From JACCWP01 sp963785115 (GTDB lineage: Bacteria > Actinomycetota > Actinomycetes > Propionibacteriales > Nocardioidaceae): 64,000 nt of DNA. Both the position numbers and the translations under genes were made by a program. Below, in pieces: positions 34,983-44,115 of this stretch; within the stretch, counting starts at the first letter, position 1; each line of letters begins with the position of its first letter. The DNA lies in contig CAWATY010000009.1 in assembly GCA_963785115.1 (NCBI GenBank), positions 558,001-622,000 on the forward strand, read 5' to 3'. A model generated the notes under the pieces. That model had not been told where the DNA came from. It saw only the letters and a list, made by a program, of their open reading frames with translations, and made no database searches.

Positions 34983-37900
34983 GTGACCACGCCGCCGGAG
35001 GAGACCACGCTGGGGCCGCAGCCGAGTGCCGCCGCCGACCTGCGCCGCGCCCTGCGCGAGCGCGTTGTCGTCGCCGACGGGGCGATGGGAACGATGCTGC
35101 AGGGCCACGACCTCGACCTGGACGACTTCGAGGGCCATGAGGGCTGCAACGAGATCTTGTCGGTGACCCGCCCCGACGTCGTCCGCGGGATCCACGACGC
35201 CTACTTCGAGGCCGGCGCGGACGCGGTCGAGACCAACACCTTCGGCGCCAACCTGGCCAACCTCGGCGAGTACGGCATCTCCGACCGCATCGGTGAGCTG
35301 GCGTCGGCCGGCGCCAGGATCGCCCGGGAGGCAGCGGACTCCTGGGCGACGAGCGATCGGCCGCGTTGGGTGCTCGGGTCGGTGGGCCCCGGCACCAAGC
35401 TGCCGACGCTCGGGCACGTCACGTACGCCGAGCTGCGCGACGCGTACGCCGAGCAGGTGCGCGGTCTGGTCGACGGCGGCGCCGACGCGGTCGTGGTCGA
35501 GACCGCCCAGGACCTGCTGCAGGCCAAGGCCGCGATCATCGGCAGCAAGCGGGCGCTGGCCGAGACCGGGGTCGAGCTGCCCATCGTCGTGCACGTCACG
35601 GTGGAGACCACCGGCACGATGCTGCTCGGAACCGAGATCGGGGCCGCGCTGACGGCGCTCGAGCCGCTGGGCATCGACGTCCTCGGCCTCAACTGCGCCA
35701 CCGGCCCGACCGAGATGAGCGAGCACCTGCGCCACCTCGCCCGGCACAGCGGCATGTCGCTCGGCTGCATGCCCAACGCCGGCCTGCCGCAGCTGACCGC
35801 CGACGGGGCGAGCTACCCGCTGACCCCCGAGCAGCTGGCGGACGCGCTCGATGCCTTCACCCGCGACTACGGCCTGTCCCTGGTGGGCGGCTGCTGCGGG
35901 ACCACGCCCGAGCACGTGCGCCAGGTCGTCGAGCGGGTACGAGGCCGCGAGGTCACGCCCCGCGACCCGGTCTCCGAGGCCGGCGCGTCCTCGTTGTACC
36001 AGCACGTGCCCTTCCGCCAGGACACGACGTACCTCACGATCGGCGAGCGCACCAACGCCAATGGCAGCAAGGCCTTCCGCGAGGCGATGGTCGACGGCCG
36101 GTGGGATGACTGTGTCGAGATCGCCCGCGCGCAGACCCGCGACGGTGCGCACCTCCTCGACGTCTGCGTCGACTACGTCGGCCGCGACGGTGTCGCCGAC
36201 ATGAGCGAGGCGGCCATGCGGCTCGCGTCGGCCTCGACGCTGCCCCTCGTGCTCGACTCGACCGAGCCGCAGGTGATCCAGGCCGGCCTCGAGCGGCTGG
36301 CCGGCCGCTGCCTGATCAACTCGGTCAACTACGAGGACGGCGACGGCCCCGAGTCCCGCTTCGCCCGAATGATGGCGCTGGTCCGCGAGCACGGGTGTGC
36401 CGTGGTGGCGCTGACCATCGACGAGGAGGGCCAGGCGCGCACGGCCGAGTGGAAGGTACGGGTCGCGACCCGGCTGATCGAGGACCTCACCGAGAAGTGG
36501 GGGATGCGGGTCGAGGACATCGTCATCGACTGCCTGACCTTCCCCATCACGACCGGGCAGGAGGAGACCAGGCGCGACGCCATCGAGACCATCGAGGCCA
36601 TCCGCGAGCTCAAGCGGCTCTACCCGTCGGTGCAGACCACGCTCGGCGTCTCCAACATCTCCTTCGGCGTCAACCCGGCCGCCAGAGCGGTGCTGAACAG
36701 CGTGTTCCTGCACGAGTGCGTCGAGGCCGGGCTCGACTCGGCCATCGTGCACGCCGCGCGCATCACGCCGCTGTCCCGGATCCCGGAGGAGCAGCTGAAG
36801 GTCGCGCTCGACATGGTCTACGACCGCAGGGCCGAGGGCTACGACCCGCTGCAGGTGCTGCTCGAGGTGTTCGCGGACGTCACCACCTCCGACACCAAGG
36901 CCGAGCGGGCGGCGGAGATGGCCGCGATGCCACTGGCAGAGCGGCTGCAACGACGCATCGTCGACGGGGAGCGCAACGGCCTCACCGAGGACCTCGACGC
37001 CGCGCTGGGCGAGGGCAGGCCGGCCCTGGACATCGTCAACCAGGACCTGCTCGACGGCATGAAGGAGGTCGGGGAACTCTTCGGGTCGGGCCAGATGCAG
37101 CTGCCGTTCGTGCTCCAGTCGGCCGAGACGATGAAGGCGGCGGTGGCCCACCTCGAGCCGCACATGGAGGCCAGCGACGAGCAGGGCAAGGGCACCATCG
37201 TGCTGGCCACCGTCAAGGGCGACGTGCACGACATCGGCAAGAACCTCGTCGACATCATCCTGACCAACAACGGCTACAGCGTCGTCAACCTCGGCATCAA
37301 GCAGCCGGTGAGCGCGATCCTCGACGCGGCGCAGGAGCACGACGTCGACGTGATCGGCATGTCCGGGCTGCTGGTGAAGAGCACGGTCGTGATGCGGGAG
37401 AACCTCGAGGAGCTCAACGCGCGCGAGCTCGCGACCCGCTGGCCGGTGATCCTCGGTGGCGCGGCGCTCACCCGGGCCTTCGTCGAGGAGGACCTCGCCT
37501 CGCTGTTCGAGGGCGAGGTGCGCTACGCCCGGGACGCCTTCGAGGGACTCCGGCTGATGGACGCCCTGGTGGCGTTCCGGCGTGGCGAGCCGGGCGCCGA
37601 GCTGCCCGCGCTGCGTCCCCGCCGGGTGCGCAGCTCGGCCCGGGCCGAGGCTGAGCCGGTCACCGTTCCGGCCCGCTCCGACGTCACCGTCGACAACCCG
37701 GTGCCCACCCCGCCGTTCTGGGGCTCCCGGGTGGTGAAGGGGCTCCGCATCCCCGAGGTCGCCGCCTGGCTGGACGAGCGGGCGACGTTCATGGGCCAGT
37801 GGGGCCTGCGCGGCGCCCGTGGTGAGGGTCCGTCGTACGAGGAGCTGGTGGAGGTCGAGGGCCGGCCGCGGCTGCGGATGTGGCTCGAGCGGGTGCAGAC

Positions 37901-38498
37901 CGAGCAGATCATGGAACCCGCCGTGGTCTACGGCTACTGGCCCTGCTGGTCCGAGGGCGACGACCTGGTCCTGCTCGACCCGGAGACGCAGTCCGGCGAG
38001 ATCGCCCGGTTCAGCTTCCCGCGTCAGCAGCGGGACCGGTTCCTGTGCCTGGCCGACTACTTCCGGCCGAAGGACTCCGGCGAGATCGACGTCCTCGGCC
38101 TGCACCTGGTGACCATGGGCAACCGGGTCAGCGACGTGACCGCGGAGCTGTTCGCCAAGGACGCCTACCGCGACTACCTCGAGCTGCACGGGTTGTCCGT
38201 CCAGCTCACCGAGGCGCTGGCGGAGTACTGGCACGCGCGGGTGCGGCAGGAGCTGGGCATCGCCGACGGTGACGCAGCGGAGCTGACCGGCATCCTCAAG
38301 CAGGGGTACCGCGGCGAGCGGTACTCGTTCGGCTACCCGGCCTGTCCCGACCTCGACCAGCGGACCACCGTGGTGCGACTGCTCGAGCCGGAGCGGATCG
38401 GCGTGAGCCTCAGCGAGGAGCTGCAGCTGCACCCCGAGCAGTCGACGGACGCGCTGATCGTGCACCACCCCGAGGCGACCTACTACAACGCCCGGTGA
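34983..38498 (+). CDS. metH: Cobalamin-dependent methionine synthase
   Basis: Enzyme of 1171 residues that methylates homocysteine from 5-methyltetrahydrofolate. Domains: homocysteine-binding (residues 10-330, VVADGAMGTMLQ and zinc cysteines in LNCATGP and VGGCCGTTPEH), pterin-binding (350-620, TIGERTNANGSKAF), cap and cobalamin-binding (650-880, with DVHDIGKNLVDIIL supplying the axial His and SGLLVKSTVVMREN), and AdoMet-dependent reactivation domain (from about 930, ending PEATYYNAR; SFGYPACPDL). All four modules are complete. No riboswitch is visible. The HAD gene overlaps its stop by 4 bp. Confidence 0.95.
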   Translation: MTTPPEETTLGPQPSAAADLRRALRERVVVADGAMGTMLQGHDLDLDDFEGHEGCNEILSVTRPDVVRGIHDAYFEAGADAVETNTFGANLANLGEYGISDRIGELASAGARIAREAADSWATSDRPRWVLGSVGPGTKLPTLGHVTYAELRDAYAEQVRGLVDGGADAVVVETAQDLLQAKAAIIGSKRALAETGVELPIVVHVTVETTGTMLLGTEIGAALTALEPLGIDVLGLNCATGPTEMSEHLRHLARHSGMSLGCMPNAGLPQLTADGASYPLTPEQLADALDAFTRDYGLSLVGGCCGTTPEHVRQVVERVRGREVTPRDPVSEAGASSLYQHVPFRQDTTYLTIGERTNANGSKAFREAMVDGRWDDCVEIARAQTRDGAHLLDVCVDYVGRDGVADMSEAAMRLASASTLPLVLDSTEPQVIQAGLERLAGRCLINSVNYEDGDGPESRFARMMALVREHGCAVVALTIDEEGQARTAEWKVRVATRLIEDLTEKWGMRVEDIVIDCLTFPITTGQEETRRDAIETIEAIRELKRLYPSVQTTLGVSNISFGVNPAARAVLNSVFLHECVEAGLDSAIVHAARITPLSRIPEEQLKVALDMVYDRRAEGYDPLQVLLEVFADVTTSDTKAERAAEMAAMPLAERLQRRIVDGERNGLTEDLDAALGEGRPALDIVNQDLLDGMKEVGELFGSGQMQLPFVLQSAETMKAAVAHLEPHMEASDEQGKGTIVLATVKGDVHDIGKNLVDIILTNNGYSVVNLGIKQPVSAILDAAQEHDVDVIGMSGLLVKSTVVMRENLEELNARELATRWPVILGGAALTRAFVEEDLASLFEGEVRYARDAFEGLRLMDALVAFRRGEPGAELPALRPRRVRSSARAEAEPVTVPARSDVTVDNPVPTPPFWGSRVVKGLRIPEVAAWLDERATFMGQWGLRGARGEGPSYEELVEVEGRPRLRMWLERVQTEQIMEPAVVYGYWPCWSEGDDLVLLDPETQSGEIARFSFPRQQRDRFLCLADYFRPKDSGEIDVLGLHLVTMGNRVSDVTAELFAKDAYRDYLELHGLSVQLTEALAEYWHARVRQELGIADGDAAELTGILKQGYRGERYSFGYPACPDLDQRTTVVRLLEPERIGVSLSEELQLHPEQSTDALIVHHPEATYYNAR

Positions 38499-39181
38499 GC
38501 AGCCCCGGCGCACTGCCCGCCGCCGTGCTCTGGGACCTCGACGGGACGCTGGCCGACACCGAGCCGAGCTGGTTCGCCGCCGAGCACGCCCTTGCGGCCG
38601 AGCACGACGCACCGTGGACCGACGACGACGCGCGCCGGCTCGTCGGGTCCGACCTGCTGGACTCCGGCCGGTACATCCGGGATCGGATGGGCCTCGACCT
38701 CGAGCCGGCCCGGATCGTCGACCTGCTGGTCGACCGGGTCGCCGCTGACGTCGCCCGCGGGGTTGCCTGGCGGCCAGGAGCGCGCGAGCTGCTGGCCGCC
38801 CTCCGCGCGGCGGACGTGCCGTGCGCGCTCGTGACGATGTCGTACGCCCGGCTGGTGGAGCCGGTCCTGGCCCAGCTGCCCCGCGACAGCTTCGCCGCCG
38901 TGGTGACCGGAGATGCCGTCGATCGGGGCAAACCGGACCCGGAGGCGTACCTGCGCGCCGCTGTTGCCCTCGGTGCCGACCCGCGCGGCTGCGTGGCGAT
39001 CGAGGACTCGACGACCGGCGCGAGCTCAGCGGCCGCGGCCGGGGCGCACGTCCTGGTCGTGCCGCACTCGGTGGAGGTCCCGGACGGACCCGGGCGGACG
39101 CTGGTACGGAGCCTGCAGGAGGTCGACGTGGACGGCCTGGTGCGACTGTCGACCGCCCACTGGGCGGCCCTGCTGGCCTGA
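38495..39181 (+). CDS. HAD-superfamily phosphatase (beta-phosphoglucomutase-like)
   Basis: Protein of 228 residues, subfamily I with a small helical cap. Motif I is LWDLDGTLADTEPSWF, motif II VTMSYAR, motif III RGKPDPEAYLRAA and motif IV CVAIEDSTTGASSA. The GTG overlaps the metH stop (GTGA), so it is translated with metH. A link to one-carbon or cofactor repair is possible but not shown by the sequence. Such enzymes commonly act on sugar phosphates or damaged metabolites. Confidence 0.85.
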   Translation: MSSPGALPAAVLWDLDGTLADTEPSWFAAEHALAAEHDAPWTDDDARRLVGSDLLDSGRYIRDRMGLDLEPARIVDLLVDRVAADVARGVAWRPGARELLAALRAADVPCALVTMSYARLVEPVLAQLPRDSFAAVVTGDAVDRGKPDPEAYLRAAVALGADPRGCVAIEDSTTGASSAAAAGAHVLVVPHSVEVPDGPGRTLVRSLQEVDVDGLVRLSTAHWAALLA

Positions 39182-39321
39182 GCCGCTGTGTAGAGGCTCG
39201 GTAACGAATCCCCGATCCGCGCCCGTCAGGGTGTTCGGGACGCTCCCGGGCCGGATATCTTCCGCCCGGTAGCCGGGTACGTCTCCGACGGGGCCGGTCC
39301 GTTCGACGAGAGTAGGAGCAC

Positions 39322-41052
39322 ATGACTTCCAGGCACCTGCGCCGCACCGCGCTGGTCACGGCCGTGGGCACGCTTGCCGCGCTCGCGCTGACCGCGTGCG
39401 GCAGCGACGCCCCGCCGGAGTCGGCTGACGCGGGGGAAGCGTCCAACGAGGCCGAGGCCCAATGTCAGGAGCTGGTCGACGCGGCCGAGGATGCTCCCGA
39501 CAGCGGCAGCGACACGTTCATCTTCGCCGCCTCCGCCGACCCGACGACGCTGAACCCGTTCTTCGCCTCCGACGGCGAGACCTTCCGGGTGGCCCGCCAG
39601 ATGTTCGAGGGCCTGGTCGGCACCGTGCCGTGCACGGCCGACCCCGCCCCGCTGCTGGCGACCGACTGGGAGACGTCCGAGGACGGCATGTCGACGACGT
39701 TCACCCTGCGCGACGACGTGACGTTCCACGACGGCACGCCGTTCAACGCCGACGCGGTGTGCGCCAACTTCGAGTACTGGAACAACCAGCCGAAGGGCCC
39801 CTCGCAGAGCCCCAGCAACGCCTACTACTGGATCTCGCTGTTCAAGGGGTTCGCCGACTCCGCGACGCCCAGCATCTACGAGTCCTGCGAGACCAACGGC
39901 GACACCGAGGCCACCATCACCCTCAACCAGGCGTTCGCCGGGTTCGTGCCGGCGATGTCGCTGCCCTCGTTCTCGATGCAGAGCCCGACCGCACTCGAGC
40001 AGACCGCAAAGGTCGAGGACGGCGGCAACCCGCTCACGACCGAGTACGCCGAGAGTGGCCCGGTCGGCACCGGCGCCTACCAGTTCGACTCGTGGAACCG
40101 CGGCCAGGAGATCAGGCTGACCGCCTATGACGACTACTGGGGCGACCCCGCCAAGACGCCCAACGTCGTGGTTCCCACGATCGCGGACCTGTCCGCACGG
40201 CGCGATGCCCTGCTGGCCGGCGAGATCGACGGCTACGACCTGGTCGCCCCGGGTGACCTGGAGGAGCTCGGCAACAGCGAGGACGTCGAGCTGGTCAACC
40301 GGCCGCCGTTCAACATTCTCTACCTCGGCTTCAACCAGAGCCCGAAGTCCGGGGCCCCGCTCGACGACCTCAAGGTGCGCCAGGCGCTGGCCTACGCGAT
40401 CGACAAGGAAGCCGTGATCTCGGGGACGCTGCCACCGGGCACGGCCGAGGCGACCCAGTTCATGCCCGACAGCGTCAACGGCTGGAGTTCCGACGTCACC
40501 GAGTACCCCTACGACCCGGACAAGGCCAAGGAGCTGCTGGCCGAGGCCGGGGCGGAGGACCTCGAGCTGATGTTCAACTACCCGACCGACGTCAGCCGGC
40601 CGTACATGCCGTCGCCGGTGGACACGATGAACGTCATCAGCGGACAGCTGGAGGAGGTGGGCATCACGGTGACGCCCACCGGGGACAAGTGGGACCCCGA
40701 CTACCTGGACCGGATCCAGGGGTCGAACGACCACGACATCCACCTGCTGGGCTGGACGGGTGACTACAACGACACCGACAACTTCCTCGGTGTCTTCTTC
40801 GGCGCCCAGACCGACGAGTGGGGCTTCGACAACCAGGAGATCTTCGACGGGCTGACGGAGGCCCGCGGGATCCCCACCGTCGAGGAGCAGAAGCCGCTCT
40901 ACGAGGACCTCAACGAGCAGGTGATGGAGTTCCTGCCGGGGATCCCGATCGCCAGCCCGGTGCCGACGCTGGCGTTCAACGCCAACGTCGAGGGATTCGT
41001 GCCCAGCCCGGTGCAGGACGAGCCGTGGAACAACGTGGTCATCGCCGAGTGA
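39322..41052 (+). CDS. Dipeptide/oligopeptide ABC transporter substrate-binding lipoprotein
   Basis: Family 5 extracellular binding protein of 576 residues. Signal peptide with lipobox LTAC puts the lipid-modified Cys at residue 26. Conserved parts include PTTLNPFFASDGETFRV, LRDDVTFHDGTPFNADAVC, GTGAYQFDSWNRGQEI, ILYLGFNQSPKSG and VRQALAYAIDKEAVI. The ATG at 39322 follows a GTAGGAG ribosome binding site. It is the first gene of a complete DppABCDF-type operon. A 140-bp upstream region holds its promoter but I see no clear operator. Ligand could be peptides or other small compounds. Confidence 0.92.
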   Translation: MTSRHLRRTALVTAVGTLAALALTACGSDAPPESADAGEASNEAEAQCQELVDAAEDAPDSGSDTFIFAASADPTTLNPFFASDGETFRVARQMFEGLVGTVPCTADPAPLLATDWETSEDGMSTTFTLRDDVTFHDGTPFNADAVCANFEYWNNQPKGPSQSPSNAYYWISLFKGFADSATPSIYESCETNGDTEATITLNQAFAGFVPAMSLPSFSMQSPTALEQTAKVEDGGNPLTTEYAESGPVGTGAYQFDSWNRGQEIRLTAYDDYWGDPAKTPNVVVPTIADLSARRDALLAGEIDGYDLVAPGDLEELGNSEDVELVNRPPFNILYLGFNQSPKSGAPLDDLKVRQALAYAIDKEAVISGTLPPGTAEATQFMPDSVNGWSSDVTEYPYDPDKAKELLAEAGAEDLELMFNYPTDVSRPYMPSPVDTMNVISGQLEEVGITVTPTGDKWDPDYLDRIQGSNDHDIHLLGWTGDYNDTDNFLGVFFGAQTDEWGFDNQEIFDGLTEARGIPTVEEQKPLYEDLNEQVMEFLPGIPIASPVPTLAFNANVEGFVPSPVQDEPWNNVVIAE

Positions 41053-41063
41053 GGCGCTAGCGT

Positions 41064-41096
41064 CAGGGGCCGGCTCCCTCGCGGAGCCGGCCCCTG
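41064..41096 (+). terminator. Strong intercistronic hairpin after the binding protein gene
   Basis: CAGGGGCCGGCTCC with a CTCGC loop and its exact complement, 14 bp of stem. Placed 11 bp after the stop and 42 bp before the permease start; no T-tract. Likely attenuates transcription or protects the upstream message so the binding protein is made in excess. Confidence 0.8.
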
Positions 41097-41138
41097 CTGC
41101 ACGGTCCCACCCACTGCCACTCGTGGAGGCGCGGCTCG

Positions 41139-42143
41139 ATGCTCAAGTTCGCGCTGCGGCGCATCGGTCTGATGGTGCCGACGCTGTTCGGGTTGTCGCT
41201 GCTGCTGTTCTTCTGGGTACGCGCCCTCCCCGGTGACCCGGCGCGGAGCCTGCTCGGGCAGCGGGCGACGCCGGAGAGCATTGCCGCGGTCAACGAGATC
41301 TACGGCTTCGAGGAGCCGATCTGGAAGCAGTACTTCCTGTACATGAAGGCCCTGCTGTCCGGTGACTTCGGCAACTCGATCAAGACCAACGAGCCGGTGC
41401 TCTCGGCGTTCGTCGACAAGGTGCCGGCGACGATCGAGCTCACCGTCGTCGCGATGCTGTTCGCGGTCGTCATCGGCATCCCGCTCGGCTACTACGCGGC
41501 CCGCCGGCAGGGCAGCCTGATCGACACCATCGTCGTCTCCGGGTCGCTGCTCGGCGTGACCATCCCGGTGTTCTTCCTCGCGCTGCTGCTCAAGTACTTC
41601 TTCGTGCTCGAGCTGGGCGTGCTGTACACCTCCGGGCGCGAGGACCCACGCAGCGACAACGACCACCCGACCGGCTTCTACCTTCTCGACGGGCTCATCA
41701 CCGGGAATCCCGGGGCGACCTGGGATGCGTTTCTGCACCTGGTGCTGCCGGGCATCGCCCTGGGCACGATCCCGCTGGCCATCATCGTGCGCATCACCCG
41801 GGCCGCGGTCACCGAGGTGGCGCACGAGGACTACGTGCGGACCGCCGAGGCCAAGGGGCTCACCACCGCAGTGATCAGGCGGCGGCACGTCCTGCGCAAC
41901 GCGTTGCTCCCGGTGGTCACCACGGTCGGGCTCCAGCTCGGGCTGCTGCTGTCCGGCGCCGTGCTGACCGAGAACATCTTCGCGCTCGACGGGGTGGGCC
42001 AATACCTGTACCGGGCGACCACCCAGCTCGACTACCCGGTCCTGCAGGGCTTCATCCTGTTCATCGCCCTGATCTACTCGATGGTCAACCTCGCGGTCGA
42101 CCTCTCGTACGGCTACATCGACCCGCGGGTGCGTGTCTCGTGA
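41139..42143 (+). CDS. Peptide ABC transporter permease (DppB-like)
   Basis: Inner permease of 334 residues. N-terminal FALRRIGLMVPTLFGLSLLLFF helix, periplasmic loop with DPARSLLGQRATPE, then helices TIELTVVAMLFAVVIGIPLG, VTIPVFFLALLLKYFF, HLVLPGIALGTIPLAII, and NALLPVVTTVGLQLGLLLSGAV. The EAA loop is EDYVRTAEAKGLTTAVI. It overlaps the next permease gene by 4 bp. Confidence 0.92.
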   Translation: MLKFALRRIGLMVPTLFGLSLLLFFWVRALPGDPARSLLGQRATPESIAAVNEIYGFEEPIWKQYFLYMKALLSGDFGNSIKTNEPVLSAFVDKVPATIELTVVAMLFAVVIGIPLGYYAARRQGSLIDTIVVSGSLLGVTIPVFFLALLLKYFFVLELGVLYTSGREDPRSDNDHPTGFYLLDGLITGNPGATWDAFLHLVLPGIALGTIPLAIIVRITRAAVTEVAHEDYVRTAEAKGLTTAVIRRRHVLRNALLPVVTTVGLQLGLLLSGAVLTENIFALDGVGQYLYRATTQLDYPVLQGFILFIALIYSMVNLAVDLSYGYIDPRVRVS

Positions 42144-43069
42144 CCGGTCTGCCGATTTCCGAGCCCACGGGCGCACCGCTCGCTCCCCGCCCTTCAGATG
42201 CCACCCCCGGCGAGAGCCTGTGGCGAGGGGCGTTCCGGCGGCTGCGCCGCAACCCGATGGCGATCATCGGCGTCTGCATCATGGCGGTGTTCGTGCTGGT
42301 CGCGGTCTTCGCGCCGCTGCTGGCGCCGTACGAGCCCGCCTCCAAGGAGTGGACCGAGCTCTCGACGTTGTCGTTCGTGCAGGGCAGCACGTCCGAGCAC
42401 TGGCTCGGCATCGACCGCTTCGGCTCGGACATGCTGACCCAGCTCATCTACGGGGCCCGGCAGTCGCTGGTCATCGGCATCATCTCGACGTCGCTCGGAC
42501 TGTTCGTGGGCGCAACGCTGGGGGTCCTGGCCGGCGGACTCGGCGGCTGGGTCGACACCCTGGTGATGCGCGTGGTCGACGTGCTGCTGTCGATCCCCAG
42601 CCTGCTGCTGGCGATCAGCGTGGCGGCGGCGATGGGCGACAGCCAGTTCGCCCTGATGGTGGCCATCGGCGCCGCTCAGGTGCCGATCTTCGCCAGGCTG
42701 CTCCGTGGGTCGATGCTGTCCCAACGCGGGTCCGACTACGTGCTGGCGGCGCGCGCGCTCGGGCTCCGCAGGCGCACGGTCGTGCTGGGCCACATGCTGC
42801 CGAACTCGCTGGGTCCCACGATCGTGCAGGCCACCCTCAACCTCGCCACGGCGATCATCGAGGTCGCGGCGCTGTCCTACCTCGGTCTCGGCAACGCCAA
42901 CCCCGCCGACCCCGAGTGGGGTCGCATGATCGTGGCCGGGCAGGAACGCTTCACTATCGCGCCGTGGCTGGCGTTCTACCCCGGTATCTGCATCGCGGTC
43001 ACGGCGCTGGGCTTCACCCTGCTGGGTGAGGCGATGCGCGAGGCACTCGATCCCAAGCAGCGGAGGTGA
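42140..43069 (+). CDS. Peptide ABC transporter permease (DppC-like)
   Basis: Second permease, 309 residues, with the N-terminal NPMAIIGVCIMAVFVLVAVFA helix, LLAPYEPAS segment, WLGIDRFGSDMLTQLIYGARQSL conserved in DppC, and EAA loop SDYVLAARALGLRRRTVVLGHM. It ends with EALDPKQRR. GTG 42140 overlaps the DppB stop and the gene overlaps the next start, so all four transport genes are coupled. Confidence 0.92.
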   Translation: MTGLPISEPTGAPLAPRPSDATPGESLWRGAFRRLRRNPMAIIGVCIMAVFVLVAVFAPLLAPYEPASKEWTELSTLSFVQGSTSEHWLGIDRFGSDMLTQLIYGARQSLVIGIISTSLGLFVGATLGVLAGGLGGWVDTLVMRVVDVLLSIPSLLLAISVAAAMGDSQFALMVAIGAAQVPIFARLLRGSMLSQRGSDYVLAARALGLRRRTVVLGHMLPNSLGPTIVQATLNLATAIIEVAALSYLGLGNANPADPEWGRMIVAGQERFTIAPWLAFYPGICIAVTALGFTLLGEAMREALDPKQRR

Positions 43070-44115
43070 GCGTGCCCGTGAGCCCGGCGAACGCCGATCC
43101 CATCGACCCCGGACCGGGTGCCCGCGGTCCGCTGCTCGACGTCCGGGACCTGTCCGTCACGTTCGAGCGCCGGGGACAAGAGCCGGTGCGAGCGGTCAGC
43201 GAGGTGACGTTCTCGGTGCGCCCGGGCGAGCACGTCGGTCTCGTCGGCGAGTCCGGTAGCGGCAAGAGCGTGACCTCCCTCGCCGTGATGGGGCTGCTCC
43301 CCAAGGCCGGCGTACGAGTCGAGGGGGAGGTCAGGTACGAGGGGGACGACCTGCTGGACATGGACCCGCGGCGCCGGAACGAGCTGCGCGGCAGGGACAT
43401 CGCCATGGTGTTCCAGGACCCGATGTCGTCGCTGAACCCGGTGCTGCGGATCGGCCCCCAGATCGCCGAGGTGGTCGAGCGGCACCGAGGCCTCAACCGG
43501 TCCGACGCCCGCGACCGGGCGGTCGAGCTGCTGGGCACGGTGGGCATCCCCGACCCGGTGCGCCGGGCGCGGGAGTACCCGCACGAGCTGTCCGGCGGGA
43601 TGCGGCAGCGGGTGCTGATCGCGATCGCCCTGGCCTGCGAGCCGCGGCTGCTCATCGCCGACGAACCGACGACGGCCCTCGACGTGACGATCCAGGCGCA
43701 GATCCTGCAGCTGCTGCGCGAGCTGGTCGCCGGCACGGGAACCGCACTGATCATGATCACCCACGACCTCGGCGTCGTCGCCGGCCTGTGCGACCAGGTG
43801 CACGTCATGTACAGCGGCCGGATCGTCGAGTCGGCACCCCGCCGGCCGCTGTTCGCCGAGCCGGCGCACCCGTACACCGGTGGCCTGCTGGCGTCGATCC
43901 CGCGGCTGGACGCACCCCGCGGCCAGCCGCTGCGACCGATCCCGGGATCCCCGACCGACGTCCTGCCGTGGGACGAGGGGTGTGCGTTCGCCCCGCGCTG
44001 TCCGAACGTGCTGAAGCAGTGCCGGACGCTGCCGCCCGAGCTGGAGACCCACGGCGACCGCGCGCTGCGCTGCTTCAACCCGCTGACCGGCGACGTGCGG
44101 GAGGAGGCCTCGTGA
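43066..44115 (+). CDS. Peptide ABC transporter ATP-binding protein (DppD-like)
   Basis: ATPase of 349 residues. Walker A GESGSGKS, Q-loop MVFQDPMSSLNPV, signature LSGGMRQRVLI, Walker B LLIADEPTTALD, switch His in ITHDLGVVAGL. The C-terminal oligopeptide extension has PHTGG-type HPYTGGLLASIPRLD and a cysteine-rich GCAFAPRCPNVLKQC, typical of DppD. The start is GTG 43066 overlapping the DppC stop; a second GTG at 43072 is also possible. Confidence 0.93.
   Translation: MSVPVSPANADPIDPGPGARGPLLDVRDLSVTFERRGQEPVRAVSEVTFSVRPGEHVGLVGESGSGKSVTSLAVMGLLPKAGVRVEGEVRYEGDDLLDMDPRRRNELRGRDIAMVFQDPMSSLNPVLRIGPQIAEVVERHRGLNRSDARDRAVELLGTVGIPDPVRRAREYPHELSGGMRQRVLIAIALACEPRLLIADEPTTALDVTIQAQILQLLRELVAGTGTALIMITHDLGVVAGLCDQVHVMYSGRIVESAPRRPLFAEPAHPYTGGLLASIPRLDAPRGQPLRPIPGSPTDVLPWDEGCAFAPRCPNVLKQCRTLPPELETHGDRALRCFNPLTGDVREEAS

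Noticed and set aside
34887..39446. A 1519-codon open frame antisense to metH and the HAD gene
   Set aside because: Low stop frequency in very GC-rich DNA; the plus strand encodes an unbroken MetH with all motifs, and the antisense product has no recognisable domain.
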